A DNA stretch of 64,000 nucleotides from Gonocerus acuteangulatus (GCA_946811695.1 OX328132.1:122462235-122526234); one strand, 5' to 3'; positions 33,209 to 44,199 are shown, counted from the stretch's first letter. Numbers and translations: made by a program. Notes: generated from the letters alone by a model not told the origin.

Positions 33209-34000
33209 ATATAGGTCGAGCCCATGTCACCCCATATAGACATTCTTGATAGAATTGTCGGACTATGAGGTATCAAATGCCACAAAATTACCAATCTCTT
33301 TGAAACACACAAACACTAACATATAGGTCGAGCCCATGTCGCCCCATATAGACATTCTTGATAGAATTGTCGGACTATGAGGTATCATATGCCACGAAAT
33401 TACCAATCTCTTTGAAACACACAAAAACTAACATATAGGTCGAGCCCATGTCGCCCCATATAGACATTCTTGATAGAATTGTCGGACTATGAGGTATCAT
33501 ATGCCACGAAATTACCAATCTCTTTGAAACACACAAACACTAACATATAGGTCGAGCCCATGTCGCCCCATATAGACATTCTTGATAGAATTGTCGGACT
33601 ATGAGGTATCATATGCCACGAAATTACCAATCTCTTTGAAACACACAAAAACTAACATATAGGTCGAGCCCATGTCGCCCCATATAGACATTCTTGATAG
33701 AATTGTCGGACTATGAGGTATCATATGCCACGAAATTACCAATCTCTTTGAAACACACAAACACTAACATATAGGTCGAGCCCATGTCGCCCCATATAGA
33801 CATTCTTCATAGAATTGCCGGACTATGAGGTATCATATGCCACGAAATTACCAATCTCTTTGAAACACACAAACACTAACATATAGGTCGAGCCCATGTC
33901 GCCCCATATAGACATTCTTCATAGAATTGCCGGACTATGAGGTATCATATGCCACGAAATTACCAACCTCATTGAAACACACAAACACTAACGTATATAT
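33209..34000. repeat. 112-bp minisatellite, 7 units
   Basis: Units start ATATAGGTCGAGCCCATGTC and include GACATTCTTGATAGAATTGT and CCAATCTCTTTGAAACACAC, with a 112-bp period. The unit ends ACAAACACT or ACAAAAACT. The first five alternate strictly, which implies amplification as a 224-bp dimer. The last two units share TTCATAGAATTGCCG. Confidence 0.94.
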
Positions 34001-34274
34001 GGGTTCGGTCGTTATATATATCAGTCTCAACCTAAAACTAGTAAAAACTATTAGGCAGGATGCTTTAGCAGTTCATTATCTTATCGATATAACGGGTCGC
34101 CTTCTTAATATTACTGCTTGATTTTTTTCATTTTCACACAATAGATTAACAATTTCACTAAAGTGTGTGCGTGTGTGAGCGCGCGCGTGTGTGTGTATGT
34201 GTTTGTATGGACATAGTAATTTATGTTTACTTGTAAGAAGAAGCCTTCAAAAACATCAAATAATAAACGCTTAT

Positions 34275-34339
<65 letters not shown>

Positions 34340-34423
34340 GATTAAAGTATTTTTGCGGGGGGAGTATTTTCTTTATTAACATGCCTTCCTTAGCCAACGG
34401 TGGTTGTCCGGAATGTGTTCCTT
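34001..34423. repeat. (GT)n and (TA)n microsatellites
   Basis: A GTGTGTGCGTGTGTGAGCGC-type tract at about 34164-34205, then (TA)n at 34276-34336. No gene. Confidence 0.9.
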
Positions 34424-34562
34424 TTTAGCGCGGTTCCTCCCTCTCCCATAGGGAGGAACCCCGCTTATAGGGTTGATACAATGAAACAATCCGGAAGTGC
34501 CGACTAGAAAATTTCGCGTTTCAGAACCCCTAGAGACCGAAAATAACGGTGGTTCAAATTTG

Positions 34563-34641
<79 letters not shown>

Positions 34642-35388
34642 CTGTTCGCTCTCTAGCTAGAAGACGAATGGTCCGATTTTGATGAAATTTGGTACAAAAA
34701 TCCTTCGTCCAATTTGAAAGGTCAAGTTCGTTAACCAGCAAAATCGGCCTACTGGAAGATGGCGTTTGGGGCGAAATTCGCGCAGAAAAAATCGTAACGC
34801 TTACGTTTTTGAGTTCATAAGCTTGTAAGTACTCTTTTTATAGGCTTCTTGGGCTAGGAAAACGAATGAAACCATTTTCAAGGCGATAGCTTTAACCGTT
34901 TTCGAGAAAATTGGAATAATAGTTTTTGAATACCGTTTTTGGTTTGGGTACTTAGAATCATGGGATTCAGTTGAAACATTTTCTGCATGTTCTACTTTCA
35001 TTAAAACTAATATGTTGAAATTTTGGTTACGTTTGGAGTTAAGGAAGGGTTAGAATAAAATATTTTATTAACAGACTTAAAAAGTTTTGGTAATTTTGTA
35101 TATTTTCCTTAATATCTCGAAAAAGGTTGAGAATCTTGGTAAACGGAAGAATAACATTAGACAGCTTACTGAATGCTCTACAAAAAAGGTTCTGATGAAA
35201 GTTTTGATTAGACGATGCTAATCGGAGAAATAAGTGCTTAAAACTTTAAAGTAATTGATTTCGTTTATTCGGTTCTTTTTGTTTGTTTTTATTCCTTGTT
35301 ATTTTTTAATTGCTTAAAGTTGGATAATGTTTTTGACAATAAAACAGATTAATTAAAATAAGAAAAATAATTCATTGTTAAAAATATA
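34424..35388 (-). repeat. Repeat family B, copy 2
   Basis: Minus-strand copy of the repeat at 26340-27330. It has TTAGCGCGGTTCCTCCCTCT at the left, an internal (TA)n at 34561-34637, TTGAAAGGTCAAGTTCGTTA, then TTTTCGAGAAAATTGG and AAGTTGGATAATG at the right. It is interrupted at 35389 by a mariner fragment. Open frames in both directions over the TA tract are not genes. Confidence 0.75.
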
Positions 35389-35476
35389 TCAGGCTGTACC
35401 GTATGAAATGTCAGTTTTGGATTTGTCGATTTCCTTTAAATGTCTTGAAACTGTCGAGGCTCCTACTCCGAGTTCT
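35389..35476 (-). pseudogene. Mariner transposase fragment (second helix-turn-helix)
   Basis: The minus strand reads REYAKELGVGASTVSRHLKE then IDKSKTDISYGTA and a stop. The text up to HLKEI is the second HTH of mariner transposases (pattern E-I/L-A-x-x-L-x-V-S-x-x-T-V-S-x-H-L). It ends in the same terminal sequence as the element at 39812-40320 (TCAGGCTGTACCGTATGAAA) next to TA. A truncated member of the same deletion family. Confidence 0.75.
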
Positions 35477-36611
35477 TTGGCATATTCCCTAGTGTTTTTA
35501 ATTGCTTATAGTAGTCAAATGTATTTGTCAATAAAACAGGATACGTATAATTAGAATCAATATTTTGTTTGTTAGAATTCGAAGATGCCGTATGAATATC
35601 TAGATTACAGTACTGGTGTTGATTTCGTTCTTTAGAATTATTCTTGGTATTCCCTATTTTCATCTGTTACCCATAGTTTTTTATTGTTAGTAGGTTTTTC
35701 TTATTGATTATAGAATATAAATCTATTTGGCTATAAAACAGGATACGTAAAATTAGTGACAATATTTCGGAGATTTCTGAGCGAAATACTTTTAAGATTT
35801 TCTACCACCACGAACGGCTTTTTTCCTCTATTTTTATCCACTAGATAGGCTTTATTTTGCATATTATTCTATATAAGTTTTATTCAGCAGGGGATTCTGA
35901 TGAAATGTCGTGTTTTTGCTGTGGATTTTAAATACGATGTATCTAAGATTGGATAACATTAGCGAGTCTACATAGTTAAGAACCGACGACGGAGGATTAC
36001 TTCTTGCTATGATTTAGTCTACATATGTATATTAAGTCCTAAATCCAAAAAATAAACTTCACAACGGTTAGATACTATGAGCGAATATGCGGTTCAATGA
36101 CCGTAGAATACAAGGGGGCCGCAGGAAATTTACCTGCTAAGAGTTAATCCTCAAGAGCTGTAAATATACCCCAGGTATCTGCCGACACAAATACAAAGCC
36201 TAGGCGGAGAGCACCTCAAAAACACAGATCCAAACATAGGTTATATACTAAATATACATAAAGACTACTTAGTTGTAAACCGATTCATCAATTAGCAATC
36301 AGTAGTTTTCAACAAAGGTTATATACTAAATATTGATAAAAAGTATTTAATTAGAAAAAAAAACAATATTCCACAAGACTTTGGTCCATTTGTGTCTACT
36401 CCATAGACTTAATTAGGTATATTATTCTATTGTAGTTGGGCAACTAAACTTTGTTTTATTTTGTTAAATAAAGTTTTTTTTCTTGACTTGTTATTCGTCA
36501 AGACTTTTATTTGTCCTTGTGTATTTACTAGATAGGTTTTATTCGGCATATTATTTTATATAGGCTATATTAGGCAGGGTATTCTACTCAATCTTGTGTA
36601 CTTCTTCTTTG
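35477..36611. other. No gene; possible family B extension
   Basis: The first part (TTTTTAATTGCTTATAGTAG, CAATAAAACAGGATACG) is similar to the end of family B at 35300-35345, and the phrase ATAAAACAGGATACGTA recurs at about 35530 and 35735. The rest, including several GATAGGCTTTATT-type phrases (35846, 36531, 36872), is AT-rich without coding motif. Confidence 0.4.
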
Positions 36612-36858
36612 CATGGGCGTATATAAAAACAATTTCGGGGGGGGGACCATTTCCAGGGTATGGAATACTAAATATTTAGAGCTTGGAATAGTTTTAGGCA
36701 ACTAAAACGCTCTTACACGTAAAATAAAATATGTTTTATGAACTAAGTGATCTTATTTAATTTATTTTATATGGTTTTACGAGAAGTTTTTATCATTAAT
36801 TCAAAATTTCGGGAGGGGCTGCAGCCCCCTCAGCCCCCCCCCTCATATACGCCCATGC
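36612..36858. mobile_element. 247-bp TIR element with G- and C-runs
   Basis: Termini GCATGGGCGTATATAAAAAC and the complement of CTCATATACGCCCATGC. A G-run lies just inside the left end (36638-36646) and a C-run just inside the right end (36834-36842). The middle carries GTATGGAATACTAAATATTT and AACGCTCTTACACG. A relative lies at 56699-56945. Non-coding; transposon class not determined. Confidence 0.65.
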
Positions 36859-37251
36859 TTCTGTATCCACTAGAAAGGCTTTATTAGGCATATTTTGTAT
36901 TTGGATTTATAGAGCTTTGCTTTAGAATGAGAGCCAGATTCTGTAATTTCCGCTTCTGTGTAAAAGTTAGCTACTGTCGGTGTCCCTGACGCCTTAATAT
37001 CACTTTTATTCGAGATGTTCGAGAGGATTTTGACAATTTTCACGAGATATATAAAAAAAATAAGTTTATTTGTTAGCTTATCAAATGGCACTAGGGACAT
37101 GAACGGAACCGCGCTAAGATGCTGCAGTTCCTGCGAGTCGGACTTTTTTTTGTTTGTTTTGACTGCACAGTAGACGAACTGATTTTTGAGTCTAGTCTAG
37201 TGATGAACTAGGGAAACTACTGGAATAATAAGATTTGTCACTTTGACAGAC
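36859..37251. other. Unassigned; family C terminus at 37085-37150
   Basis: 37085-37150 contains GGCACTAGGGACATGAACGG then AACCGCGCTAAGATGCTGCA, a family C terminus on the plus strand. Otherwise no feature. Confidence 0.55.
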
Positions 37252-37750
37252 CGCACTAGTGTGTGAGGAGCGTAGGGAGGACGACTATGCCAACCGACAC
37301 CAGTGCAGTGCGGGAGGAGCATAGTGAGGGTGTCTATGCCAACCCACACCAGTGCAGTGCGGGAGGAGCTTAGGGAGGGTGCCTCTGCCAACCCCCACCA
37401 GTGCAGTGCGGGAGGAGCTTAGGGAGGGCGTCTACGCCAACCGACATCAGTTCAGTGCGGGAGGAGCATAGAGAAGGCGTCTTTGCCAGCCCACACCAGT
37501 GCTGTGCGGGAGAAGCTTAGAGAGGGTGTCTATGCCAACCCACACCAGTGCAGTGCGGGAGGAGCTTAGGGAGGGTGTCTATGCCAACCCACACCAGTGC
37601 AGTGCGGGAGGAGCTTAGAGAGAGTTTCTATGCCAACCCACACCAGAGCAGTGCGGGAGGAGCTTAGGGAGGGTGTCTATGCCAACCCAAACCAGTGCAG
37701 TGCGGGAGGAGCTTAGGGAGGGTGTCTATGCCAACCCACACCAGGGCTGT
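37252..37750. repeat. 49-bp minisatellite, about 10 units
   Basis: Units GTGCAGTGCGGGAGGAGCTT then AGGGAGGGTGTCTATGCCAA then CCCACACCA, GC-rich against AT-rich surroundings. The period is 49 bp. Confidence 0.93.
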
Positions 37751-38039
37751 GGCGGCATGTAGCAACATTTTATAAATTTTCGTGTAATTACTGTTTATCT
37801 CCTTCACTAGAGGGCTTGTGTAACCGACTTTGGATTATTCAAGTCAAAGAGGATTCTTGCAAAAAATACTTATCCATTTCTATCTCAAAAATGTAAGTTA
37901 TTTATTGATGACTTTTTGCCTCATAATATTTTTTGTATAATGTCTTTTTAGATGGAAATTTTTTGACAAAGTAGCTATTACAATAAGAAACATGGTGTAG
38001 CTTCTAAAATTGATTTATTTTAACCCTAAAATTTTTAGC
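37751..38039. other. No gene recognised
   Basis: AT-rich sequence upstream of the pogo relic. It may include further decayed coding sequence but I can read none. Confidence 0.35.
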
Positions 38040-38548
38040 ATGCTTTTTAATTTGCACTACCAGCGTCTTGTACCTCTGACCACGACTAGTTGTTGTTCCT
38101 TTGACCAGCTCAAAGGTACAACACACCCGAGTAATATTTAAAATTATTCTAATGACAGTTCAGATTCTGATACTGACACCGAAATTTCTTCAGGAGAAAG
38201 TGACTTTGATCTGTCTTATAAATATAGTTAAATCGGTGACCAGCAACAATTTGAAAAATATGATTTGGAAAAAGGAAATGTTATACTTGTTAAAAATAAA
38301 AGTAGAAAGACTATTCTGGACATATTTGGTCGCAGAGATCTGTGGTATTAAGTGGCCAATGTTTAAGATCCAATATTTGGAAAAAAAAACAAACAAACTT
38401 AAAGTGACAAGTTTACGAGAGAAGATGAAAATTTGTATGATATTGATGTTGAAGACATTGTGGCTAAACTTCCATACCCTACTATTGCTAGTGGATCTGC
38501 TTGCCAGATAAAACGTTTATCGATTGGACTGGATTTTTCAGCATAACA
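38040..38548 (+). pseudogene. Tigger/pogo-type (DDE_1) transposase C-terminal relic
   Basis: The plus strand gives MLFNLHYQRLVPLTTTSCCS then FDQLKGTTHPSNI, a stop, then NDSSDSDTDTEISSGESDFD. Further on come QQFEKYDLEKGNVILVKNKS and RKTILDIFGRRDLWY, and at the end DENLYDIDVEDIVAKLPYPT then IASGSACQIKRLSIGLDF. The acidic serine run, K-G-x-x-V-L-V-K, the D-I-x-x-x-D-I-V-x-K-L-P motif and the short C-terminal tail match the end of Tigger/jerky-like DDE_1 proteins in arthropods as I know them. At least three stops break it. The longest open frame here (38101-38511) is out of frame with this text. Confidence 0.65.
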
Positions 38549-39379
38549 TAATAACAATAATAGCTTTTTTATTATTATTATTACATTCTTTTCCAGTATT
38601 TAGTAAACTTATAATTAATTAATATATTAATGAATACAATTTTTTTCTGCACTGCTGTGTTGTTTTTACTTGGTCAGAGGTACAATACCCCATGGTCAAA
38701 GGTATAACTACATGTTGTACCTTTAACCACTGTACGATTATTTTTTTTAAATTAATAAAAATATTAAATGTAAAGCTAGAACCTTGAAAAAATTTAATAT
38801 GATAAGCAATAGAATACTAATTACAATGAAATAAAAAAAATGAATTTAGCCTTAATATTCAAGCTAAAAAAAATTCAATTTTGCAAAGTGGTCAAAGGTA
38901 CAACACCTTCCCCTATATATTCCGTTCATTGGAATAAACATGAAGGATACGAGCTTACGATAAAAGCTAGCGAGATGTATTGTAGAGTGAGGTTGGAGTT
39001 GAGTGACCAGAAACTTGGCGCCCAACACCAAGCCTCCAAGCCCACAACTTCCTCTGCCCACATAAACTTCTCTCCACCCCAACTATTCGCCCTTGTTAAT
39101 TACACACATTATTCTCCAGTTTATAGGCAGCCATTTATAACATTGTACTCTAATTATATTATTGAATATTTTATTATTTAATAATATTATTCAGGTAATT
39201 AGGTCGACGTTATCAGGGCCTTTCCTCCCTATAGAGGGAGGTAGGGAGGCAACGCGCTAAAATATTTCCCAGCGAAGAAACACTAAGCAGAATAAAATAT
39301 ATTTATATTTTAAATGATTCCATAAAGAATAATTCATGTGATCAGAGAAAGTATACAGGGAGAGGGGGGTCAATTGAGC
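38549..39379. other. No gene; recurring GGTCAAAGGTACAACAC phrase
   Basis: The phrase GGTCAAAGGTACAACACC or close variants occurs at about 38683, 38697 and 38890, and within the preceding relic at about 38105, partly in inverted orientation (GTTGTACCTTTAACCAC at 38713). It may mark terminal repeats of the pogo-type element. A family B terminal phrase (GGAGGCAACGCGCTAAAAT) lies at about 39243-39261. Confidence 0.45.
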
Positions 39380-39529
39380 CAAAAAAAGGTTTAGACATTT
39401 TTCCCCCCGCTTATGACGTTGACCTCATGACATAATCCGGAAGTGCCGACAAGAAACCTTTACGGTTCAGAACCTATATATCTAAAAAAAACCAATCGTT
39501 TAAATATATATATATATATATCAGTCGTT

Positions 39530-39571
<42 letters not shown>

Positions 39572-39576
39572 TCGTT

Positions 39577-39623
<47 letters not shown>

Positions 39624-39810
39624 TTCCCTTAATATAATTGTTTTTATATTTTCCTTAATATCTCGCAAAAGGTTGGGAAATCGTGGTAAGCGGAAGGTTA
39701 CCATTCGAAAGCTTACTAAATTTTTAATCGAAGAAATAAGTGCTTAAAACTTCAAACATGTTTGTTTCGTTCCTTTGAACGGTGTTTTGTCGTTGTATAA
39801 CTTATTTTTT
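39380..39810 (+). repeat. Repeat family B, degraded copy with three (TA)n tracts
   Basis: Contains CATAATCCGGAAGTGCCGAC and CTTTACGGTTCAGAACC, then three (TA)n tracts (39504-39520, 39534-39568, 39580-39621) separated by the phrase TCAGTCGTTTAAA, then CTCGCAAAAGGTTGGG. A small tandem duplication of the TA block has occurred. Confidence 0.6.
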
Positions 39811-39811
39811 A

Positions 39812-40320
39812 TCAGGCTGTGCCGTATGAAATGCCAGTTTTTTTTACTTTGCGATTTAATCCTTTCCCTTTTTTATTTCATTATTTACAAACATCATTGT
39901 TATTCATATAGAATTAAAGCTCTTTTATTCCAATTGTTTAAATCAGTAACTTGCGTACTATGTTGTCAGAACGATCCTCTGAGAAAAAAATAAAACTTAA
40001 ATTATGACTTCAACGGAAATCCGTATTATTTTTCTTTATGAATTTAAGCTCGGTCATAGCGCTGCTGAGGCGTGTATGAACATTAACACGGCGTTCGGGG
40101 AGGGAACGGTGAATGAACAAACTGTTTACCGGTGGTTTTCCAGGTTTCGAAGTGGAAATTTTGACCTTGACAACGAGGAGCGAGGAAGGCCAGAAACCAA
40201 GCTTGACAATGACCACCTGAATGAAAGGGTTGAAGCTTGTCCCTCAGAGTAGGAAGGGTCACGACAGTTTCAAGACATTTCGGCAAGTCCAAAAATGACA
40301 TTTCATACGGTACAGCCTGA
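39812..40320 (+). mobile_element. 509-bp mariner deletion derivative
   Basis: Inverted termini TCAGGCTGTGCCGTATGAAA (left) and the complement of TTTCATACGGTACAGCCTGA (right), flanked by TA on both sides (39810-39811 and 40321-40322), the mariner target. It keeps the first part of the transposase and a piece of the second HTH but has lost the catalytic domain. It is non-autonomous and might be mobilised by an intact relative elsewhere. Confidence 0.85.
40004..40250 (+). pseudogene. Mariner transposase N-terminal part
   Basis: An ATG is followed by IRIIFLYEFKLGHSAAEACM then NINTAFGEGTVNEQTVYRWF then SRFRSGNFDLDNEERGRPET and a stop after 82 residues. The A-A-E-A/T-x-x-N-I-N/C-x-x-F-G-x-G-T/x-V-x-x-x-T-x-x-x-W-F-x-x-F-R-x-G-x-x-x-L-x-x-E/D-x-x-R-G-R-P pattern is the mariner HTH/SETMAR N-terminal domain. 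After the stop, in another frame, VTTVSRHFGKSKNDISYGTA continues the second HTH, so a deletion with frameshift joins the two. The DD34D catalytic core is absent. A bare DNA-binding peptide could in principle still bind mariner termini. Confidence 0.85.
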
Positions 40321-40479
40321 TAAAAGAAGACAAGAAAATCAGACAATTTTTGGTAATAGTGGTATCCTTGAGCGAACGTTGAGGAGGGCGGGTCATTTTT
40401 CCAGGTAAAGGTACCCTTACCATCGGTCACATATCTGGGGCCATAAAAGTATTTCACGATAGGTCTAACCAAAATAAAA

Positions 40480-40570
40480 ACTGTTTCTATTTCATGCTTT
40501 ACAATTGACACTAGGGATAAGAACGAAACCGCGCTAAGATGATACAGTTCCTGTGAGTCAGACTTTTATT
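40480..40570 (+). repeat. Family C terminus fragment
   Basis: GACACTAGGGATAAGAACGA then AACCGCGCTAAGATGATACA matches the termini of 20520-21755. It is preceded by AAAACTGTTTCTATTTCATG, a phrase also found before the copies at 32190 and (inverted) after 47520 and 54670, so it is part of the repeat. Confidence 0.65.
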
Positions 40571-40814
40571 ATTATAAAAAAACTTTAAGTATATTCCTTC
40601 TTATTTATTAGTTTGTTGCTTTAATTAAAGTTTGTTTAGCTTAACATTGTAATTTATTTATTTTACGAGGTTCGCAACGACGGCGACTTGCTCTTTTTAA
40701 AATACAAATTTATATGGTCACAATTATCACTAACTTATAGAACTAAATATAACAAAAGTTTTAGGAGGGTATACGACAAAATTTACAGGATTTGTGTTAA
40801 GAATTAAGGGGTAA

Positions 40815-41213
40815 ACATTATTTACAGCATTGCTATTTACACTATATTTACATAACACTACTAACATTATTTACAGCATTGCTATTTACACTATATTTAC
40901 ATAACACTACTAACATTATTTACAGCATTGCTATTTACACTATATTTACATAACACTACTAACATTATTTACAGCATTGCTATTTACACTATATTTACAT
41001 AACACTACTAACATTATTTACAGCATTGCTATTTACACTATATTTACATAACACTACTAACATTATTTACAGCATTGCTATTTACACTATATTTACATAA
41101 CACTACTAACATTATTTACAGCATTGCTATTTACACTATATTTACATAACACTACTAACATTATTTACAGCATTGCTATTTACACTATATTTACATAACA
41201 CTACTAACATTAT
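40815..41213. repeat. 49-bp minisatellite, about 8 nearly identical units
   Basis: Units ACATTATTTACAGCATTGCT then ATTTACACTATATTTACATA then ACACTACTA. No substitutions are seen between units, so the array is very young or actively homogenised. It is unrelated in sequence to the 49-bp array at 37.3 kb. Confidence 0.97.
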
Positions 41214-41480
41214 TTAATTATTTATTAAGTCATGGAGGACGCTATATTTTGTGGTCTTCCATTAATGGCCAATTAATATTGAATAATAATTAAATAATTG
41301 ATATTACGTAAAAAATTAATTAAAAGGGGATTGATTGAAAACAGATTATTATTATTATACCATCGAAATAATATTTCTAAAGGTTTCCGACTACATTTTT
41401 TCCTGGAATCAAATTTTTTTTGTGTAGGTTTTTTAAATAGATTTATTCAGATTCTGTGATACATGCTTATGTGTTTTAAA
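41214..41480. other. AT-rich spacer
   Basis: No features recognised. Confidence 0.4.
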
Positions 41481-42763
41481 TATTGGTGTATGTATGGACT
41501 ACCCTCTGTAAGAAGTTCTTGTAGGTCGTGTGGAATGTTCAGTTTGTCACGTCTTTTACATTCAGTGAGTATTTGTATTATTGTCAATGTTATGTTACAA
41601 AGTCTGCATATTGGTGTATGTATGGACTACCCTCTGTAAGAAGTTCTTGTAGGTCGTGTGGAATGTTCAGTTTGTCACGTCTTTTACATTCAGTGAGTAT
41701 TTGTATTATTGTCAATGTTATGTTACAAAGTCTGCATATTGGTGTATGTATGGACTACCCTCTGCAAGAAGTTCTTGTAGGTCGTGCGGAATGTTCAGTT
41801 TGTCACGTCTTTTACATTCAGCGAGTATTTGTATTATTGTCAATGTTATGTTACAAAGTCTGCATATTGGTGTATGTATGGACTACCCTCTGCAAGAAGT
41901 TCTTGTAGGTCGTGTGGAATGTTCAGTTTGTCACGTCTTTTACATTCAGCGAGTATTTGTATTATTGTCAATGTTATGTTACAAAGTCTGCATATTGGTG
42001 TATGTATGGACTACCCTCTGCAAGAAGTTCTTGTAGGTCGTGTGGAATGTTCAGTTTGTCACGTCTTTTACATTCAGCGAGTATTTGTATTATTGTCAAT
42101 GTTATGTTACAAAGTCTGCATATTGGTGTATGTATGGACTACCCTCTGTAAGAAGTTCTTGTAGGTCGTGTGGAATGTTCAGTTTGTCACGTCTTTTACA
42201 TTCAGTGAGTATTTGTATTATTGTCAATGTTATGTTACAAAGTCTGCATATTGGTGTATGTATGGACTACCCTCTGCAAGAAGTTCTTGTAGGTCGTGCG
42301 GAATGTTCAGTTTGTCACGTCTTTTACATTCAGCGAGTATTTGTATTATTGTCAATGTTATGTTACAAAGTCTGCATATTGGTGTATGTATGGACTACCC
42401 TCTGCAAGAAGTTCTTGTAGGTCGTGTGGAATGTTCAGTTTGTCACGTCTTTTACATTCAGCGAGTATTTGTATTATTGTCAATGTTATGTTACAAAGTC
42501 TGCATATTGGTGTATGTATGGACTACCCTCTGCAAGAAGTTCTTGTAGGTCGTGCGGAATGCTCAGTTTGTCACGTCTTTTACATTCAGCGAGTATTTGT
42601 ATTATTGTCAATGTTATGTTACAAAGTCTGCATATTGGTGTATGTATGGACTACCCTCTGCAAGAAGTTCTTGTAGGTCGTGTGGAATGTTCAGTTTGTC
42701 ACGTCTTTTACATTCAGCGAGTATTTGTATTATTGTCAATGTTATGTTACAAAGTCTGCATAT
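41481..42763 (-). repeat. 128-bp minisatellite made from a LINE RNase H tail
   Basis: Ten units start TATTGGTGTATGTATGGACT with an exact 128-bp period. On the minus strand each unit encodes the tail seen in full at 42614-42796 (CRLCNITLTIIQILAECKRR, then IPHDLQELL). Three C/T sites vary: CTGTAAG or CTGCAAG, CGTGTGG or CGTGCGG, CAGTGAG or CAGCGAG. The pattern of units 2-5 recurs from unit 6, suggesting a 4-unit (512-bp) higher-order period. Because 128 is not a multiple of three the coding frame shifts at each unit. The long plus-strand frames are products of the array. Confidence 0.93.
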
Positions 42764-42796
42764 CGGTTTGTCTTTTTTCTCCATGAGAAAAAACAC
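42614..42796 (-). pseudogene. LINE RNase H C-terminal tail, founder-like copy
   Basis: The minus-strand frame reads MFFLMEKKDKPICRLCNITL then TIIQILAECKRRDKLNIPHD then LQELLAEGSPYIHQYADFVT, running into the array. The C-x2-C, T-I-x-x-I-L-x-E-C and DLxELL features match the C-terminus of non-LTR retrotransposon RNase H regions and the relic at 12317-12502. The N-terminal residues (MEKKDKP) extend beyond the repeated unit, so this end is probably the ancestral copy. Confidence 0.75.
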
Positions 42797-43513
42797 CTAT
42801 CAATGTAAAATCTTATCAGATGTAAAGCTCTTATCGTCAAAGCTGCGGGAATGTTTCAATATACTAAAGAAAATGTAAAGAGTGGGAATTGATTAAAAAA
42901 AATAAATAATGAATTATAAAGGAATGGATTTATCTGCCTCCGGGAAGCTAGAAGTTCTATCAACTCTGTGGTCATTAGTTGTCCGATGTAGTGGCTTGGT
43001 CGCAGCCTGGTATCGGCGTTTTGGGCTGTGAAGTGCTCTCAGTCTCTCACAGTGCGCTTTTAGTGGAAACACAGTCTCTCAGATTGTTTGTTTCAGAAAT
43101 TCTCATGTGGTGAAGGGAATTTCATGAAAAATTATTAATTAGAGTAGGGCTTTTCGTAGATTAACCTAATAAACTCGAACCATTACCGATACCGGGGTCC
43201 TAGGCTGCCGAGAGTATATCAACTCTTGGTGGTTCTGCCTTGAACGAGCTGGGCTTCCAATCGACTCTTGGGATATATGGTTAATATTGTAACCCCCTCA
43301 TAGGGTTTTTAGGAATGTTCGTAGAGACTAAAAATAAGGATTATCTTAATTTATTAAACTTATAATGAATACAAAGGCTCAATTAGTTTATATACTTACA
43401 AATCCTCCACAGGGAAAAAATCCACTTATGGTGAAACCCAGAGCTATCGATGAGAAATGTCCAATTTACAGACCCTATAAATCACTAAAATACCGCTGGT
43501 TCAAACTTGTTTA

Positions 43514-43515
<2 letters not shown>
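42797..43515. other. No gene recognised
   Basis: Contains GC-richer stretches (42950-43080 and 43185-43270) without a recognisable product. These may be untranslated parts of the LINE or another repeat. No ends are visible. Confidence 0.4.
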
Positions 43516-43581
<66 letters not shown>

Positions 43582-44126
43582 CTGTCCATCTGTTTGTTTG
43601 TCAGTCTGTTTATCTGTTTTTTCATTATAAAAATCCACACTTTTTGACCAAACTTGACACACAGGTAGGTCTCCGGCACGGAGGTGGCATACGGGGACTC
43701 TCCTGGGCTAGGCCAAAATAGTCAAATTTCAAAATTTGGTCAAAAGGTCAAAAGTTTTGTTGAAGAAAATTGGCTACACTGATCTATTCAGATGCTGACG
43801 GCCAATTTGAATAATGTAATGAAAATTTATTTTTTGATGTTGTTGATAATTAGAAGAACTCAAACTCATTGTAATGCAGTTTATTTCAATTTTATTTTAA
43901 CAGTCACTGTCTAACAAAGGAGTGCTAGCCTTTCTTTGATAAGAGCTATCTACTCGCAGGCTGTGGTGCCGGCCTCTGTCGGCTGCTTTATGAATTACTT
44001 GACAGATATGTACAAAGTCACACCGTTTGACCGATTTTGACGTAACTTGGTACACAGGTAGATCTTGATACGGGGAGTGTCATAGACAGAAAGTAGGTGT
44101 AGCATGGCACGCCGGGGAACACCTAG
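43516..44126 (+). mobile_element. Helitron, non-autonomous, copy 5
   Basis: A (TA)n tract (43516-43578) is followed by TCACCTGTCCATCTGTTTGT, ATCCACACTTTTTGACCAAA and the copy 2-type middle (GTGGTGCCGGCCTCTGTCGG). It ends CGCCGGGGAACACCTAG followed by TAAATATATA. Overlapping open frames in the TA tract are not genes. Confidence 0.75.
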
Positions 44127-44141
44127 TAAATATATATATAT

Positions 44142-44199
<58 letters not shown>

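Noticed and set aside
38101..38511. 136-residue plus-strand frame as a gene
   Set aside because: The recognisable DDE_1-type C-terminal text is in another frame with stops, so this frame is incidental.
41528..42878. Series of 120-126-residue plus-strand frames (MWNVQFVTSF...)
   Set aside because: They repeat every 128 bp and are antisense to the LINE RNase H tail. They reflect the tandem array, not genes.
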